This document shows positions 10,707 to 21,133 of a stretch of DNA of 64,000 nucleotides, piece by piece; the stretch's first letter is position 1, and the number at the start of each line of letters is the position of its first letter. Location: positions 1,364,001 to 1,428,000 of the forward strand of contig NC_048547.1 in NCBI RefSeq assembly GCF_902806685.2. Reading direction: 5' to 3'. The notes beneath the pieces were generated by a model, which made no database searches, was not told the origin of the DNA, and was given only the letters and a program-made list of their open reading frames with translations. Made by a program: the position numbers and the translations under genes. The stretch comes from Maniola hyperantus (lineage: Eukaryota > Arthropoda > Insecta > Lepidoptera > Nymphalidae).

Positions 10707-11158
10707 TGTCGCAACCCGTTGAGCTATGTCGGTTACTCTAGTTCTCCTACGGATCTCCTCATTTCTGATTTGATCACGTAGAGAAAGTCCAAGCATAGCT
10801 CTCTCCATCGCCCGCTGAGTGACTCTGAGCTTTCTTATTTATTTTTTATTTATTTTGTTTATTTGAAAGTAATCAACAGCGTAAATACATAATTGTTATT
10901 TAAATTTAAATCTAGTTATAACAGAAGGCCAAAAGAGATTACTTAAAATTATAATTAAAACTATTTTTAACAGAATAGATTTAGAATAAATGTAGGTATA
11001 TACAATAATAAAATTACAACAGTGTGTGTGTATGCTTGTGAGTGTGTGTATGCGTGTGTGCTTTTGTGTGTGTGAGTCTGTGCGTGTGTGTATGTGTGTG
11101 AGTGTGTGCGTGTGTGTGTGTGTGTGTGTGGCCCATAGTTAGCGACCATGTCTCGGAT
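10707..11158 (-). pseudogene. RTE LINE fragment split by an insertion
   Basis: Minus-strand coding words (TYGSETWSL..., then LRVTQRAMERAMLGLSLRDQ-like) flank a foreign block at 10834-11130. The reading continues across the block when compared with the copy at 16960-17352. Confidence 0.75.
10834..11130. mobile_element. AT-rich insertion ending in a (GT)n tract
   Basis: Sits between the RTE words for 'gagctttctta' and 'gcccatagttagcgacc', which are only about 4 bp apart in intact copies. It is therefore an insertion. It ends in an imperfect (GT)n microsatellite at 11022-11130. No terminal repeats are evident. Confidence 0.55.
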
Positions 11159-11594
11159 CCAAAATTCTATATCGCGCGGTATTTATTTCGTGGTGCAATT
11201 TAGGGTCCTATAAAATCTTAGATAAAATAATATTATGTAGTTTAAACTTTAAAACAAAACTAAATGCACTTAATTATTTTTACGTCAAAATAAAATAGTG
11301 TTACAAAGTGATATTAAACTGAGATGCAATAAATTTTGGAGACACGTAATGCAAGAAATACTCAGCTTCGTGTCACGGCTCGTAAAATAAGTTAATAGGT
11401 TACAGTAATAATTTATTACTCTACATTTTGTTTTAATTAACTCTGCAGTAGCTTCTATGAAGTATGATGTTAAAGCTTATCCTTACTGGGTTTCAGCCAA
11501 TATTAGTTTTATAACGATATTATCATAAATATTCGTTAAATTAATTTGAGCACTGTAATTTATTCATTACTAGACTAGATGGCCACAGCGTGAA

Positions 11595-11843
11595 TCTCTA
11601 TATATATAAAAGGAAAAGGTGACTGACTGACTGACTGACTGACTGAATGACTGACTGACTGACTGATCTATCAACGCACAGCTCAAACTACTGGACGGAT
11701 CGGGCTGAAATTTGGCATGCAGATAGCTATTATGACGTAGGCATCCGCTAAGAAAGGATTTTTGAAAATTCAACTCCTAAGGGGGTGAAATAGGGTTTTG
11801 AAATTTTGTAGTCCACGCGGACGAAGTCGCGAGCATAAGATAG
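11595..11843 (+). mobile_element. HelA Helitron-like copy
   Basis: Starts TCTCTATATATATAAAAGG after an A, with about nine GACT units and the full body. The 3' end is CATAAGATAG, so the CTAG signal is mutated. Confidence 0.8.
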
Positions 11844-11999
11844 TTTAGTTTATAAAAATCCTGTGGGAACTTTAATAATATCACCAACACAATATAAATT
11901 CCTATATTTATTGTTATAAATTATAATATAAGATTGACATAAAATATTAAACATTTTATTTTTATTCATTTTGTAGAATTTAGACTGTTAATAAAAAAG

Positions 12000-12177
12000 T
12001 TGTGAGAGGTTTTATTACAGGAACTCTTTAATTTTCCGGGATAAAAGTAGCCTATGTCATTCTCCAGGTCTGTAACTATATACCCATAAAAAAAATCCTG
12101 TTGATCCGTTGCTCCGTTACAACGTGATTGAAGGACAAACCAACAAACAAACACACTTTCGCATTTATAATATGGAT
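12000..12177 (-). mobile_element. HelB Helitron-like copy
   Basis: Contains 'ttccgggataaaagtagcct', 'gatccgttgctccgtt', 'gacaaaccaacaaacaaaca' and ends 'gcatttataatatggatagg' on the plus strand. A detached piece of the same family lies at about 11844-11872. Confidence 0.65.
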
Positions 12178-12334
12178 AGGGATGATGGCCGCGACTTCAT
12201 CAATCAAGTTTTTATAAACTTAGTTTCTGTACCTAATGTACTATTTACTTTAATATTATCCATGACAAGTTATTCCACATGCCATATTATTATTACAGTA
12301 GCCATGCCAGAATGACGAACGCTTGTATTCTTAT

Positions 12335-12838
12335 GTTACAATTTCCTTCATCAGGTTTTTCAGTACACTGTAATTACCCTCGCCTACCAGATTATATGTC
12401 GAAGTGGCATCTGTATTTTACTGTGTGGACTCAGTACATATCATTACCATCGCCTAGCCAGACTGTATGTAGAAATGGCATCTGTTTTGGACGTGTGGAG
12501 TGGCAGGCTTAATTGACAGTAATCAATTGCGCGGCCCGGTTTCAATATTCCTTCATCTAGGATTTTTCAGTACATATCATTACCATCCTAGCCAGACTGT
12601 ATGTAGAAATGGCATCTGTTTTGGACGTGTGGAGTGGCAGGCTTAATTGACAGTAATCAATTGCGCGGCCCGGTTTCAATATTCCTTCATCTAGGATTTT
12701 TCAGTACATATCATTGCCATCCTAGCCAGACTGTATGTAGAAATGGCATCTGTTTTGGACGTGTGGAGTGGCAGGCTTAATTGACAGTAATCAATTGCGC
12801 GGCCCGGTTTCAATATTCCTTCATCTAGGATTTTTCTC
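12335..12838. repeat. 134-bp tandem repeat, about three copies plus a diverged one
   Basis: The word 'ctgtatgtagaaatggcatc' occurs at 12463, 12597 and 12731, a spacing of exactly 134 bp each time. The last units are nearly identical. An older, diverged unit precedes them from about 12335. Confidence 0.9.
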
Positions 12839-12954
12839 TGGCGTTCGTTTTTATGTCGTCTCCCGTCTGAAATTTATCGCTCAATTAGTCTTGTTTAATA
12901 GCCGCCTGCCGCGTTGATGTCTGCGTCTCGCGCCTCCCAGGGCTGCCGATTATA

Positions 12955-13265
12955 TATTTTTTATTCAAATACAAGTCTTTGACTACAATCTCACCTGGTG
13001 GTAAGTGATGATGAGGTAAGTGAAGAAGCGGAGTAACTTGGAAGTTTGAAAACCCCTGATCGGTTTCTACACGGAATCTTACCAGAAGCGATTTATCGCT
13101 TGGTGGCACGGCTTTGCCGTTAATGTGGTGAATAGCCACGGCCGAAACTAGACCAGACCAGAGACAATTTAGAAAATATAAATTCGCAAATTGCTCCTGC
13201 CGGGAATTGAAACTGGGACCTCCCACTTGTAGACCACAGTGCTTACCACTGCGCCAGGGAGGTCG
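12955..13265 (-). mobile_element. SINE-3, tRNA-derived
   Basis: The minus strand starts with a tRNA-like region (CCTCCCTGGCGCAGTGGTAA as A-box area, a GTTTCAATTCC-type B box), followed by the family body ('gtggctattcaccac', 'aagccgtgccacc') and a TA-rich tail. Confidence 0.75.
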
Positions 13266-13365
13266 ACACGTTTTTATTAATTTATAGACTAGTGCTTGGC
13301 TGTAATCAGACCTGCTGGCAAGTGATGATGCAGCCTAAGATGGAGCGCGCTTGCATGGAAGATGC
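13266..13365 (-). mobile_element. SINE-3 tail fragment
   Basis: 'gcttggctgtaatcagacct', 'gctggcaagtgatgatgcag', then 'aagatggagcgcgc'. This is a second, older SINE-3 tail adjoining the more complete copy. Confidence 0.55.
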
Positions 13366-13497
13366 CTATAATAGTATTTTTAATACTTATCTCAATAACA
13401 AATTTTGGCCGACAAGACAAAAAAAATCTTAGTTGTACAAACAACAAAATTGGTGGTCCACATGAAGACAAACTAAGTAGAAACCGTAATTAACAGA

Positions 13498-13709
13498 GTG
13501 GTCGTGGTCGTGGCTATGAATTCGTCACTGCTGCTCGTGCGATCTCCCTCCAGCGACTTCTGTTGTTGGCATTATGTGCACACACGGAGACAGGCATGTT
13601 TGTTGCGGAGCGGATAAGTCCTTCCACCTAGTTGGGGAACGCCCACGTGGACGTGTTCCCTCCACTCGACCTTGTACCACGAGGTGTTCGATGGTACCAC
13701 TCTGCCTCG
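13498..13709 (-). pseudogene. Dispersed LINE-like fragment
   Basis: Shares about 210 bp with 23496-23722 in the opposite orientation (words 'tggtaccatcgaacacctcg', 'ccccaactaggtgga', 'gcacataatgcca'). The minus strand has a short frame ending NRSRWREIARAAVTNS-like, which resembles a LINE ORF terminus. The clade is not determined. Confidence 0.5.
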
Positions 13710-14319
13710 TAAAGAACTTGAGGATTCGTAATTGTGCAAGCGACGAAAGCCTTTGATTTATTTTCAGTTCTTTGAGTATGGAGACGTTTGTACGATGTGC
13801 AAGTCCATTTTATTCTTAAGAGTCGTATTATGACGAACATTTCTATGCAAATTGAAAGTGCATCAATGTACAATACGCGGCCGAAAGTAATGTACATCGA
13901 CCTGTAGAAGGAGATAGGAGATTTGTAGAGCACTGTCTCCGTCGTTGAGACCGACAAAACGTCATATGAGTGACAGAGACAACGCTCTACAAAGCCGAAA
14001 CGTCATTCTAAAGGCCGATGAACATTACCACAGGTGACATTACTTTCGGCCGCGCGTACTGTAGTTAGACATCATACATAAAAAGTCTAGGATAAACTCC
14101 GCACCGGCAGCCCTGACAGGTCGGAAGACGCAGAGAAATGGGATTAAATTAATTGTCGCATCAGTCAGGAGGGCGTCGGGGTGTTTTTTATTAGTCGAGT
14201 GCACCCCCACCCCCCTCCCCGCCGCCCCACCGCGCGCCGTGCGGGAGTAAATCACGCTGGACCAACGAGAGATAAGCGTTTGGATATGATAGTGCCAAGC
14301 TAGTTAACATTTTATCAAA

Positions 14320-14840
14320 CTAACTTTTGCCCACGACTTCGTCCGCGTGGACTACTCAAGTTTCAAACCCCTATTTTACCCCCTTACTTGCACTTCCGTC
14401 ATCCGTGATCTATCCGTCATCCGTGATCTATCCGTCATCCGTGATCTATCCGTCATCCGTGATCTATCTGTCATCCGTGATCTATCCGTCATCCGTGATC
14501 TATCCGTCATCCGTGATCTATCCGTCTTCCCTGATCTATCCGTCATCCGTGATCTATCCGTCATCCGTGATCTATCCGTCATCCGTGATCTATCCGTCAT
14601 CCGTGATCTATCCGTCATCCATGAGAATACCAGCGATTATCTGAGACATATTATGTGTCATAAGCTCCCATACAAAACAAAAAGGATTAAGGAACGTATT
14701 TTCACAGACTCTGATCGAATTAATGCGTAACGCGCCGCGCCGTTAGGGGTTGAATTTTCACAAATTGTTTCTTAAAAGACATAATAAGTATCTGCATGCC
14801 TTTCAGTCCGATCCGTCCAGTAGCTTGAGCTGCTTTTAGC
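14320..14840 (-). mobile_element. HelA copy interrupted by a minisatellite block
   Basis: The left part (14320-14385) is the HelA 3' region. The body resumes at 14742 with 'aggggttgaattttcac' and continues to about 14840. The uninterrupted family sequence CCCCCTTAGGGGTTG is split at the TTA. Confidence 0.75.
14386..14741. repeat. Insertion carrying an 18-bp minisatellite
   Basis: The insert begins 'cttgcacttccg' and ends 'cgcgccgcgccg', with TTA on both sides as a possible 3-bp target duplication. Its 14395-14622 part is about 13 copies of an 18-bp unit (CCGTCATCCGTGATCTAT), with one variant unit. All three reading frames stay open through the array, which gives spurious ORFs. Confidence 0.85.
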
Positions 14841-14844
14841 TAAT

Positions 14845-14960
14845 AGAAAGAGCTAATATAAATGCAAAAGTGTGTTTGCTTGTTGGTTTGTCCTTTAATC
14901 ACGCCACAACGCAGTAACGGATCGATGGGATTATTTGCATGGATAGGTATAATATTAATG
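14845..14960 (+). mobile_element. HelB fragment
   Basis: 'aatgcaaaagtgtgtttgct' and 'gtcctttaatcacgccac' match the 5' half of HelB. No 3' end. Confidence 0.55.
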
Positions 14961-15401
14961 CAGACATAATATACTTACCTACCTATCTACTTAGCAAGGG
15001 CTACGTACGGAATTTAAACATTCAAAGTATTCAGATATTATCGACTCAACACAAGCGATTAAAGCATTCCAGAAGCTTATAATGTTTTAAATAAATATAA
15101 TTAATTAACATTGCAACAACATTCAAATTAGGATAGAATAAATAATATTATTTTACGAGGTACTTTTAATCTATTTTTTGGTAATATACGATAGATATAA
15201 CGGAAACATAAAACTTAATTGTTGTATGTTTTGGCCAATTAATTTAATGGTATGTTTTAATGAAGAATTAATTTGTCAGTCGTTAAGGAACACCTTGTTC
15301 GATACTTTCCTTGAAAAAATATGGCTGTGTTAATTATAATAATTACCATTTCTGTCGTTTCGTATATCATTACAGTGCAGATGTAGGCCTTATATTTCAA
15401 A

Positions 15402-15935
15402 CTAGCTTATGCTCGCGACTTCGTCCGCGTGGGCTACACAAACAAACCCTTATTTCGTCCCCTTACGGGTTGAATCTATATATATATAAAAGGAAAAGGT
15501 GACTGACTGACTGACTGCCTGACTGACTAACTGACTGATCTATCAACGCACAGTTCAAACTACTGGACGGATCACGCTGAAATTCGGCATGCAGATAGCT
15601 CTTATAACGTAGGCGTCCGCTAAGAAAGGATTTTTCAAAATTCAACCCCTAAAGGGGTAAAATAGGGGTTTGAAGTTTGTATGAAAGTCTGTCAGTTTTG
15701 AAGTGTCGATAAAGAAGTTTTGTAGTTAATATTTTTGCAATTAGCAGTATGACATATTTTATAAAGCTTATGTTAAAATCTCACAGTTAAAAATCAAACC
15801 TAAGGTTGCAAAAAATAGGGGTTTAAAATTTGTGTAGTCCACGCGGACGAAGTCGCGGGCATAAGCTAGTTTTTAATAATCCTTTCTTAGCGGATATCTA
15901 CGTCATAATAGCTATAATATATGCATGCCAAATTT
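15402..15935 (-). mobile_element. Outer HelA copy, split by another Helitron
   Basis: The left part (15402-15474) starts CTAGCTTATGCTCGC and stops at GGGTTGAA. The right part (15870 on) resumes TTTTTAATAATCC, the next HelA word. Joined, the parts match the family sequence ttgaattttcaaaaatcctt with small changes. Confidence 0.8.
15475..15869 (+). mobile_element. Inner HelA/HelF-type copy, 395 bp
   Basis: Begins TCTATATATATAAAAGG and ends CATAAGCTAG. It carries about 170 bp of extra internal sequence ('gtttgtatgaaagtctgtc' and following) that HelA lacks but HelF (30430-30772) partly shares. Flanked by A and T with no duplication, as for a Helitron. Confidence 0.8.
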
Positions 15936-16382
15936 CAAGCGCCCCGTGAAACGAAATCATTCTTGCAAGCGCAATTTTAAAATTTCATAAGTTTTTCATT
16001 TGTAGAGATATATTAATGACTCTTTCATATTTTTGTTAAATTCTACTTCTTCTACTAATTCATTTAAAAAACGGAAAATTCTCGATACTTGCCGCATCCG
16101 TTTCGTCAGTTTTCGTGCGTGGTGTAACGCGCTCGGCCGATTTGTTCACGCTGTGATCTCCGACTCGATTTATCGAGATTATTTTTAACGCCGATCGCCC
16201 ATCACTAGTCACTCCCCGCTAGTGACGAGCATGCACAGATTGGGTGGGATTTATTGTTTTTAGCACAGGTTTTTACTCTTTTAGTGCAGTGCTACAAAAC
16301 TTTAGTAAACATTAATATTCTAAATCTAGGTAGATAAAAAAGCGGCGATAGCCAGTAGGCTGCCTAGGCTTTTTACTTACTT

Positions 16383-16660
16383 AACAAGACTACTAGGTTA
16401 AGACGTCGGCATCCTCTTGGTGAGTTTCAGGGATTCAATTATGTGCGGTTTAAGCCATTAATTAATATCACTTGTTTTAACGGTGAAGGAAAACTTCGTA
16501 AGGAAACCTGCATGCTTTAAAGTTCTCCTCAATATTCTCAAAGGTGTTTGAAGTCTGCCAATCCGCAGTTGGCCAGTGTGATGGACCAAGGCCAAACTTT
16601 GTCCATTTTGAGAGGATGCCCGTGCTGTCAGTAGTGAGCCGGGCTGGGCTGATGATGTTG
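16383..16660 (+). mobile_element. SINE-1, nearly full length
   Basis: The head region ('ctactaggttaagacgtcgg') is diverged. The body contains 'ggtgaaggaaaacttcgtaa', 'aaggtgtttgaagtctgcca' and a tail ending 'tgagccgggctgggctgatg'. Confidence 0.7.
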
Positions 16661-16959
16661 AAGGTAAACTAAAGTCATAGGTATCTACCTATTATATTAT
16701 TCACAAATCACAGTAGCATCCTTCGGAAGGTAAAGCAGCGGTCACATGCTTGTAGTAGCGTGTAGTTAAGGCCGCGTGCACACCGGCCGGTCACGTGCTA
16801 GCACTGGCGTGTTTAAGCCGCGCACACACTACTTCGTACACGCCGTAATGATTTTCCGTTCCCATTGCGAGATGCTCGTATATATCCACGTCACGCAATG
16901 ATTTGCAGCCTGACAGCCGATACACACGGCCGCGTCCACTCGACAGCAAATATATATTA

Positions 16960-17352
16960 AAACTAGGCAAACACAGAAAAGGTAGGTCCAATTTCGAGAA
17001 AGAGGTCAGCCGCCGAATCCAACTCGGTTGGGCAGCGTTCAGGAAGTTTCGAGATGTTTTCTTGTCTAAAATTCCTCAGTGCTTGAAGACCAAAGTCTTC
17101 GAACAGTGCGTGTTGCCGGTGATGACATATGGATCCGAGACATGGTCGCTAACTATGGGTCTCATAAGAAAGCTCAGAGTCACTCATCGAGCGATGGAGA
17201 AAGGTATGCTTGGAGTAAACCTACGTGATCAAATCAGAAATGAGAAAATCCGTAAGACAACCAGAGTAACCGACATAGCTCAGCGGGTGGCGAAGCTGAA
17301 GTGGCAAAGGGCAGGGCACATAGTTCTAAAAACCCATAGACGTTGGGGCCGT
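16960..17352 (+). pseudogene. RTE LINE reverse-transcriptase C-terminal fragment
   Basis: An open frame encodes the typical RTE segment FRKFRDVFLSKIPQCLKTKV, then VLPVMTYGSETWSLT, LRVTHRAMEKGMLGVNLRDQ and VTDIAQRVAKLKWQRAGHI. The catalytic RT core is missing (5'-truncated), and the end is cut at the HelA junction near 17355. It is the best preserved RTE piece in the window and the reference for reading the others. Confidence 0.85.
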
Positions 17353-17362
17353 CTGGGGACGG

Positions 17363-17552
17363 TGGACTGCACAAATTTCAAACCCCTATTACACCCCGGG
17401 GTTAAATTTTCAAAAATCTTTTCTTAGCGGATAGCTACGTCATAATAGCTACCGGCATGCCATATTTAAGGACGATTCACGCAGTAGTTTGAGCTGTGCG
17501 TTGATAGATCAGTCAGTCAGTTGGTCAGCCAGCTTTCCTTTTATAAATTTAG
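17363..17552 (-). mobile_element. HelA copy, 3' end lost
   Basis: The body from 'ctgcacaaatttcaaaccc' to 'ccttttataaatttaga' on the plus strand, with a short (GTCA) array. It joins the RTE fragment directly. Confidence 0.75.
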
Positions 17553-17559
17553 AAGATTA

Positions 17560-17779
17560 CTAGCTGATGCCCGCGACTTCGTACGCGTGGATTTAGGTTA
17601 TAAAAAATCCCATGGGGACTCTTTGATTTTCCGGGATAAAAAGTAGCCTATGTCACTCCCCAGCTCTTTGACTGTACCCATTTTGCCCGTTGCTCTGTTG
17701 GGACGTGATTGAAGAACAAACCAACAAGCCAACAAACCAACAAACAAACACACTTTCGCATTTATAATAGGGGTAGTGA
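17560..17779 (-). mobile_element. HelB Helitron-like copy, well preserved
   Basis: The plus strand reads CTAGCTGATGCCCGCG, then 'gattttccgggataaaaagt', 'acgtgattgaagaacaaacc' and 'catttataataggggtagtg'. It is the cleanest full HelB example here. Confidence 0.8.
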
Positions 17780-18084
17780 TTGCTTGCTGATTTTAAAGCA
17801 CGTGTGTTCACACCCATTTCAACAAGAAGCAGTTAAATAAAGTACACAGACGAACTCCGCATATAAAGGGCTCGATATGTCTGCGCTTTGCCTAATGAAC
17901 TATTTGAATGTAGGCCTTATTGGCTCGGCATAAATAAAGAAACAAATGGGCCTGCCTCGCCGTGCGCCCGCGCAGCTTAATACCCTGCTTACCTATACGG
18001 GTATTTATAATACGCTGCTTAGGGTACTCTTCCACTGAAGCGGGAACAGCGGAGTGGTGACTATAGTCCATTCCAATTCAAGCT

Positions 18085-18146
18085 CCCATTTTAGGCTGCA
18101 TCATCACCTACCACCAGGTGAGATCGCAGTCATGGGCTAATTTGTC
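18085..18146 (+). mobile_element. SINE-3 tail fragment
   Basis: 'ggctgcatcatcacctacca' and 'ccaggtgagatcgcagtcat' are the complement of the SINE-3 tail. Confidence 0.55.
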
Positions 18147-18263
18147 TCGGAATTTAAACGAAAAGTGAAGAAATACCTTCACGGCAAGAGTAAATAGGCG
18201 TCTTCTAGACAAGCGCGCTCCAAGCCAGACCTCCTCATTTATTGCTCTAGTCTTTATATAATA

Positions 18264-18510
18264 CTAGCTTAGGCTCGCGACTTCGTCCGCGTGGACTACA
18301 AAATTTCAAAACCCTATTTCACCCCCTTAGGAGTTGAATTTTCAAAAATCCTTTCTTAGCGGATGCCTACGTCATAATAGCTATCTGCATGCCAAATTTC
18401 AGCCCGATCCGTCCAGTAGTTTGAGCTGTGCGTTGATAGATCAGTCAGTCAGTCAGTCAGTCATTCAGTCAGTCAGTCAGTCAGTCACCTTTTCCTTTTA
18501 TATATATAGA
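18264..18510 (-). mobile_element. HelA Helitron-like copy, complete
   Basis: The plus strand reads CTAGCTTAGGCTCGCG through the full body to about nine GTCA units (one GTCATTCA variant), ending TATATATAGA before T. Confidence 0.85.
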
Positions 18511-18834
18511 TAGAAGATATAGGCATGATTGTCGCCAAGCGCCTATCCTGCAATTTAATAAAATCAGGAATCCTGCCAATCCTCACATAGTCTGCATGGT
18601 GGATTATAGCTAAAACCCTGCACATTCAGAGAAAAAACCCGTTCTCAGAAGTGGCCAGCGATGGCTTTATGAGAATTCACTAAGATATTACTAGGCCAAC
18701 CACAGAAAAGAAAATAATATGAGTGTAAAAAGGGTGCATAATACGTAGACGGATGTCAGAAGTGAGTGGAAGAAGAAGATATGTTGTGCCGACCCCACGT
18801 AGCGTGCGATAATGTAAGGAAGAAGAAGAAGAAG

Positions 18835-19010
18835 TCACCTCAGCCACTCTCACAGCGGGCTGTGCGGGCAGCGGCGCGCAGTCTTAACCGCAACGCGTGC
18901 GCGAACTCCCTTTGAAAAAGGATCCTGGATGGGTTCGAAACTAGTCGGGCTAACGTCGCCTAAACACGTGAGTAAAGCCGGGTGTGAGATATTTATAAGA
19001 AGGAGATTAC
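18835..19010. repeat. Partial copy of the CTAGTCGGGCTAACGTCG repeat
   Basis: Shares 'atgggttcgaaactagtcgg' and the end 'gccgggtgtgagatattta' with the inverted-repeat element at 57906-58111. The left terminus is not present. Confidence 0.6.
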
Positions 19011-19329
19011 TAGGCCAATCAAAACATTGAGATTGTAGCAATAATTAATTAATCAGCTATTTCGCAATCAACCAGCTCTTTACGTTTTACTTCACTCAGC
19101 TTCAGTGAAAGCACCCATCTCTTTTCGTAGCTCCGCACTTTTCCTTTACGCTCGTATCCACTTCAATGGAAACGCAGCCTTATGGGAGTTTTTGTAGGAT
19201 TTATTGTATTACCGTTGAGTAATATGTGTGGTAATGTAGTGGTAATATTAAGTAAATAAACTTCACATTTATGTAAGTTAGCTCTAACGTGTCAGTCATA
19301 TTAATTTTACTCAGTATCTTCATATTCTA

Positions 19330-19430
19330 TCTCTATATTTCATGTATTTAGGACCAGCGGTTTAGGCTGTGCGTTGATATCTATGTCAGTCAGTCAGTTA
19401 GTCAGGACTTTGAATTTTATATATATAGAT
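19330..19430 (-). mobile_element. HelF fragment
   Basis: 'aggaccagcggtttaggctg', a short (GTCA) array and 'gactttgaattttatatata' match the 5' end of HelF (30430-30772, 39688-40034). Confidence 0.65.
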
Positions 19431-19746
19431 AATCTACGTTAGGTCTAAGTTCTAACCTTGTCTAACGTAATAAAGATCAAATGAGTTTAATGGTGTGATC
19501 AAAGTTCAAATCGATTTATACGAAATGTTAGGTGAATTGCCTTCTTTCACGGCGACGGTATGTTATCAGAGGTAAAAATTCACGCAACGTAAGCTAAATG
19601 ACCCTCCAATGGTTATTGGGTCTGTCGGACCCAGGCCGAATGGAAACGATTCGATTATTGTCTGTGTGACTGTGAACATAGGATTAAGTTACACAAGTAA
19701 AGTACCTACATAGATGGGGGGCGTGATTTTGTAGAATCATGGAGTT

Positions 19747-20372
19747 ATCATCATCATCATCAACCGATAGACGTCCATTGCTGGACATAGGTCACTTGTA
19801 GGGACTTTCACATGCCACGGTCTTACGCCGCGTGAATGCAGCGGCTCCCTGCGACTCGCCTGATGTCGTCCGTCCACCTAGTGGGGGGTCTTCTAACGCT
19901 GCGTCTTCCGGTGCGAGGTCGCCATTCCAGCACCTTGGAACCCCAATATCTATCCGTTTTACAAGCTATGTGCAGTGGCGTGCACGTGCACAGGGTTTGA
20001 AGCCAGGGTAGGCATTAGTTAGGTAGGAACCTGTTTACTGGCAGGTCATAATGTAAAATTTGCATTGAGCTATTACAACTGGGGTAAGCAGTGCATTTAT
20101 GCCTATATGACCTGCACGCCACTGCCTATGTGCCCTGCCCATTGCCACTTCAGCTTCGCAACCCGTTGAGCTATGTCGGTAACTCTAGTTCTCCTACGTA
20201 TCTCCTCATTTCTGATTTAATCACGTAGAGGAACTCCAAGCTCTCTCCATCACCCGTTGAGTGACTCTGAGATTTCTTATTAGGCCCATAGATAGCGACT
20301 ATGTATCGGATCCATATGTCATCACTGGTAACACGCACTGTTCGAAGACTTTGGTCTTCAAGCACTGAGTAA
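19747..20372 (-). pseudogene. RTE LINE fragment interrupted by a hAT-like MITE
   Basis: The minus strand encodes QCLKTKVFEQCVLPVMTYGS, LRVTQRVMER and, across the MITE at 19973-20124, AGHIA followed by a C-K-T-D segment and KVLEWRPRT. The ORF has several stops and frameshifts. The 3' end has a (CATCAT) tail at 19748. Confidence 0.8.
19973..20124. mobile_element. 152-bp hAT-like MITE
   Basis: Terminal inverted repeats CAGTGGCGTGCA / TGCACGCCACTG (with small differences). The flanks GCTATGTG and CCTATGTG form an 8-bp target duplication with one mismatch. An 8-bp duplication is the mark of the hAT superfamily. A relative lies at 60649-60793. Confidence 0.8.
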
Positions 20373-20411
20373 TTTACACAAGAACATGGAGTTATAGACT
20401 TATGTAAATAA

Positions 20412-21072
20412 GCAGTGGCATCGGTAGACCGTCGCGCTAGAAGACTCATTGGTGACGAAGCGCTGGCGCTGGTTACTTCTAAATTCCAAATTTTGGAACA
20501 TCGCGTCGCGTCGGCGCAAATTCACCTGTGTATCGGTATTCTACAGAATTTACAGGGTGTAACCAGAATGCTAGCAAATATGATGCCTACATCATATTTG
20601 CTAGCGTTCTGGTTACACCCTATAATAAATCAGAGGCTTTCGTCACTTATACAAGTGCGAATCTTCAAGTTCTTTGAGCACATTACAAGGAAGAGGAGGA
20701 GGCACATTTATCAAAAAACGACTAACATATTACATATTAAACAATACTAATAGTAATGACAATCCCCATATGCCAGTTTCAGCTGCTGACAGACGTGTTC
20801 AAAGAGATCAAATCCTTTTATTTAAGCTTCTTAACAACGGCGTTGACTCACCATATCTGCTATCAAAAATATCTTTAAGATGCCCACGGGTTAACTCCCG
20901 GCATCGGAAACTGTTTCATATTGCACCAAGTAAGACTAAACACGCTGATAACACATTCATACGACGAAGTTGCAACCAAGCTAATCATCTATTCGCGAAA
21001 AGTTATATTTTTCATCTCTCTCTCCATAGGTATAAATTAGCAATTAAGGATGTTATATCAAATTCTGCCTAG
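20412..21072 (+). pseudogene. LINE reverse-transcriptase C-terminal fragments
   Basis: A first part encodes VDRRARRLIGDEALALVTSK, typical of the region after the RT core in jockey-like LINEs. From about 20760 a second frame encodes VQRDQILLFKLLNNGVDSPY and LHRYKLAIKDVISNSA before a stop, also typical of LINE C-termini. A hairpin MITE (20554-20621) interrupts the first part. There may be two LINE copies here rather than one. Confidence 0.65.
20554..20621. mobile_element. 68-bp near-perfect hairpin MITE
   Basis: Left arm AGGGTGTAACCAGAATGCTA... and right arm its complement, about 31 bp each with one mismatch and a 5-bp centre. The same arm sequence heads larger repeats at 28076, 31095 and 49911. 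Confidence 0.85.
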
Positions 21073-21133
21073 TTATAGTTTATACTTTAGTCGATTTCAG
21101 TTCTGTGTTCCATAAGTTTACCTACCTACACTA

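Noticed and set aside
10967..11149. Thr/His-rich minus-strand ORF
   Set aside because: A direct translation of a (GT)n microsatellite.
14327..14730. Overlapping ORFs of 80-127 codons with repetitive peptides on both strands
   Set aside because: They are produced by the 18-bp minisatellite, whose unit length is a multiple of three and has no stop in several frames.
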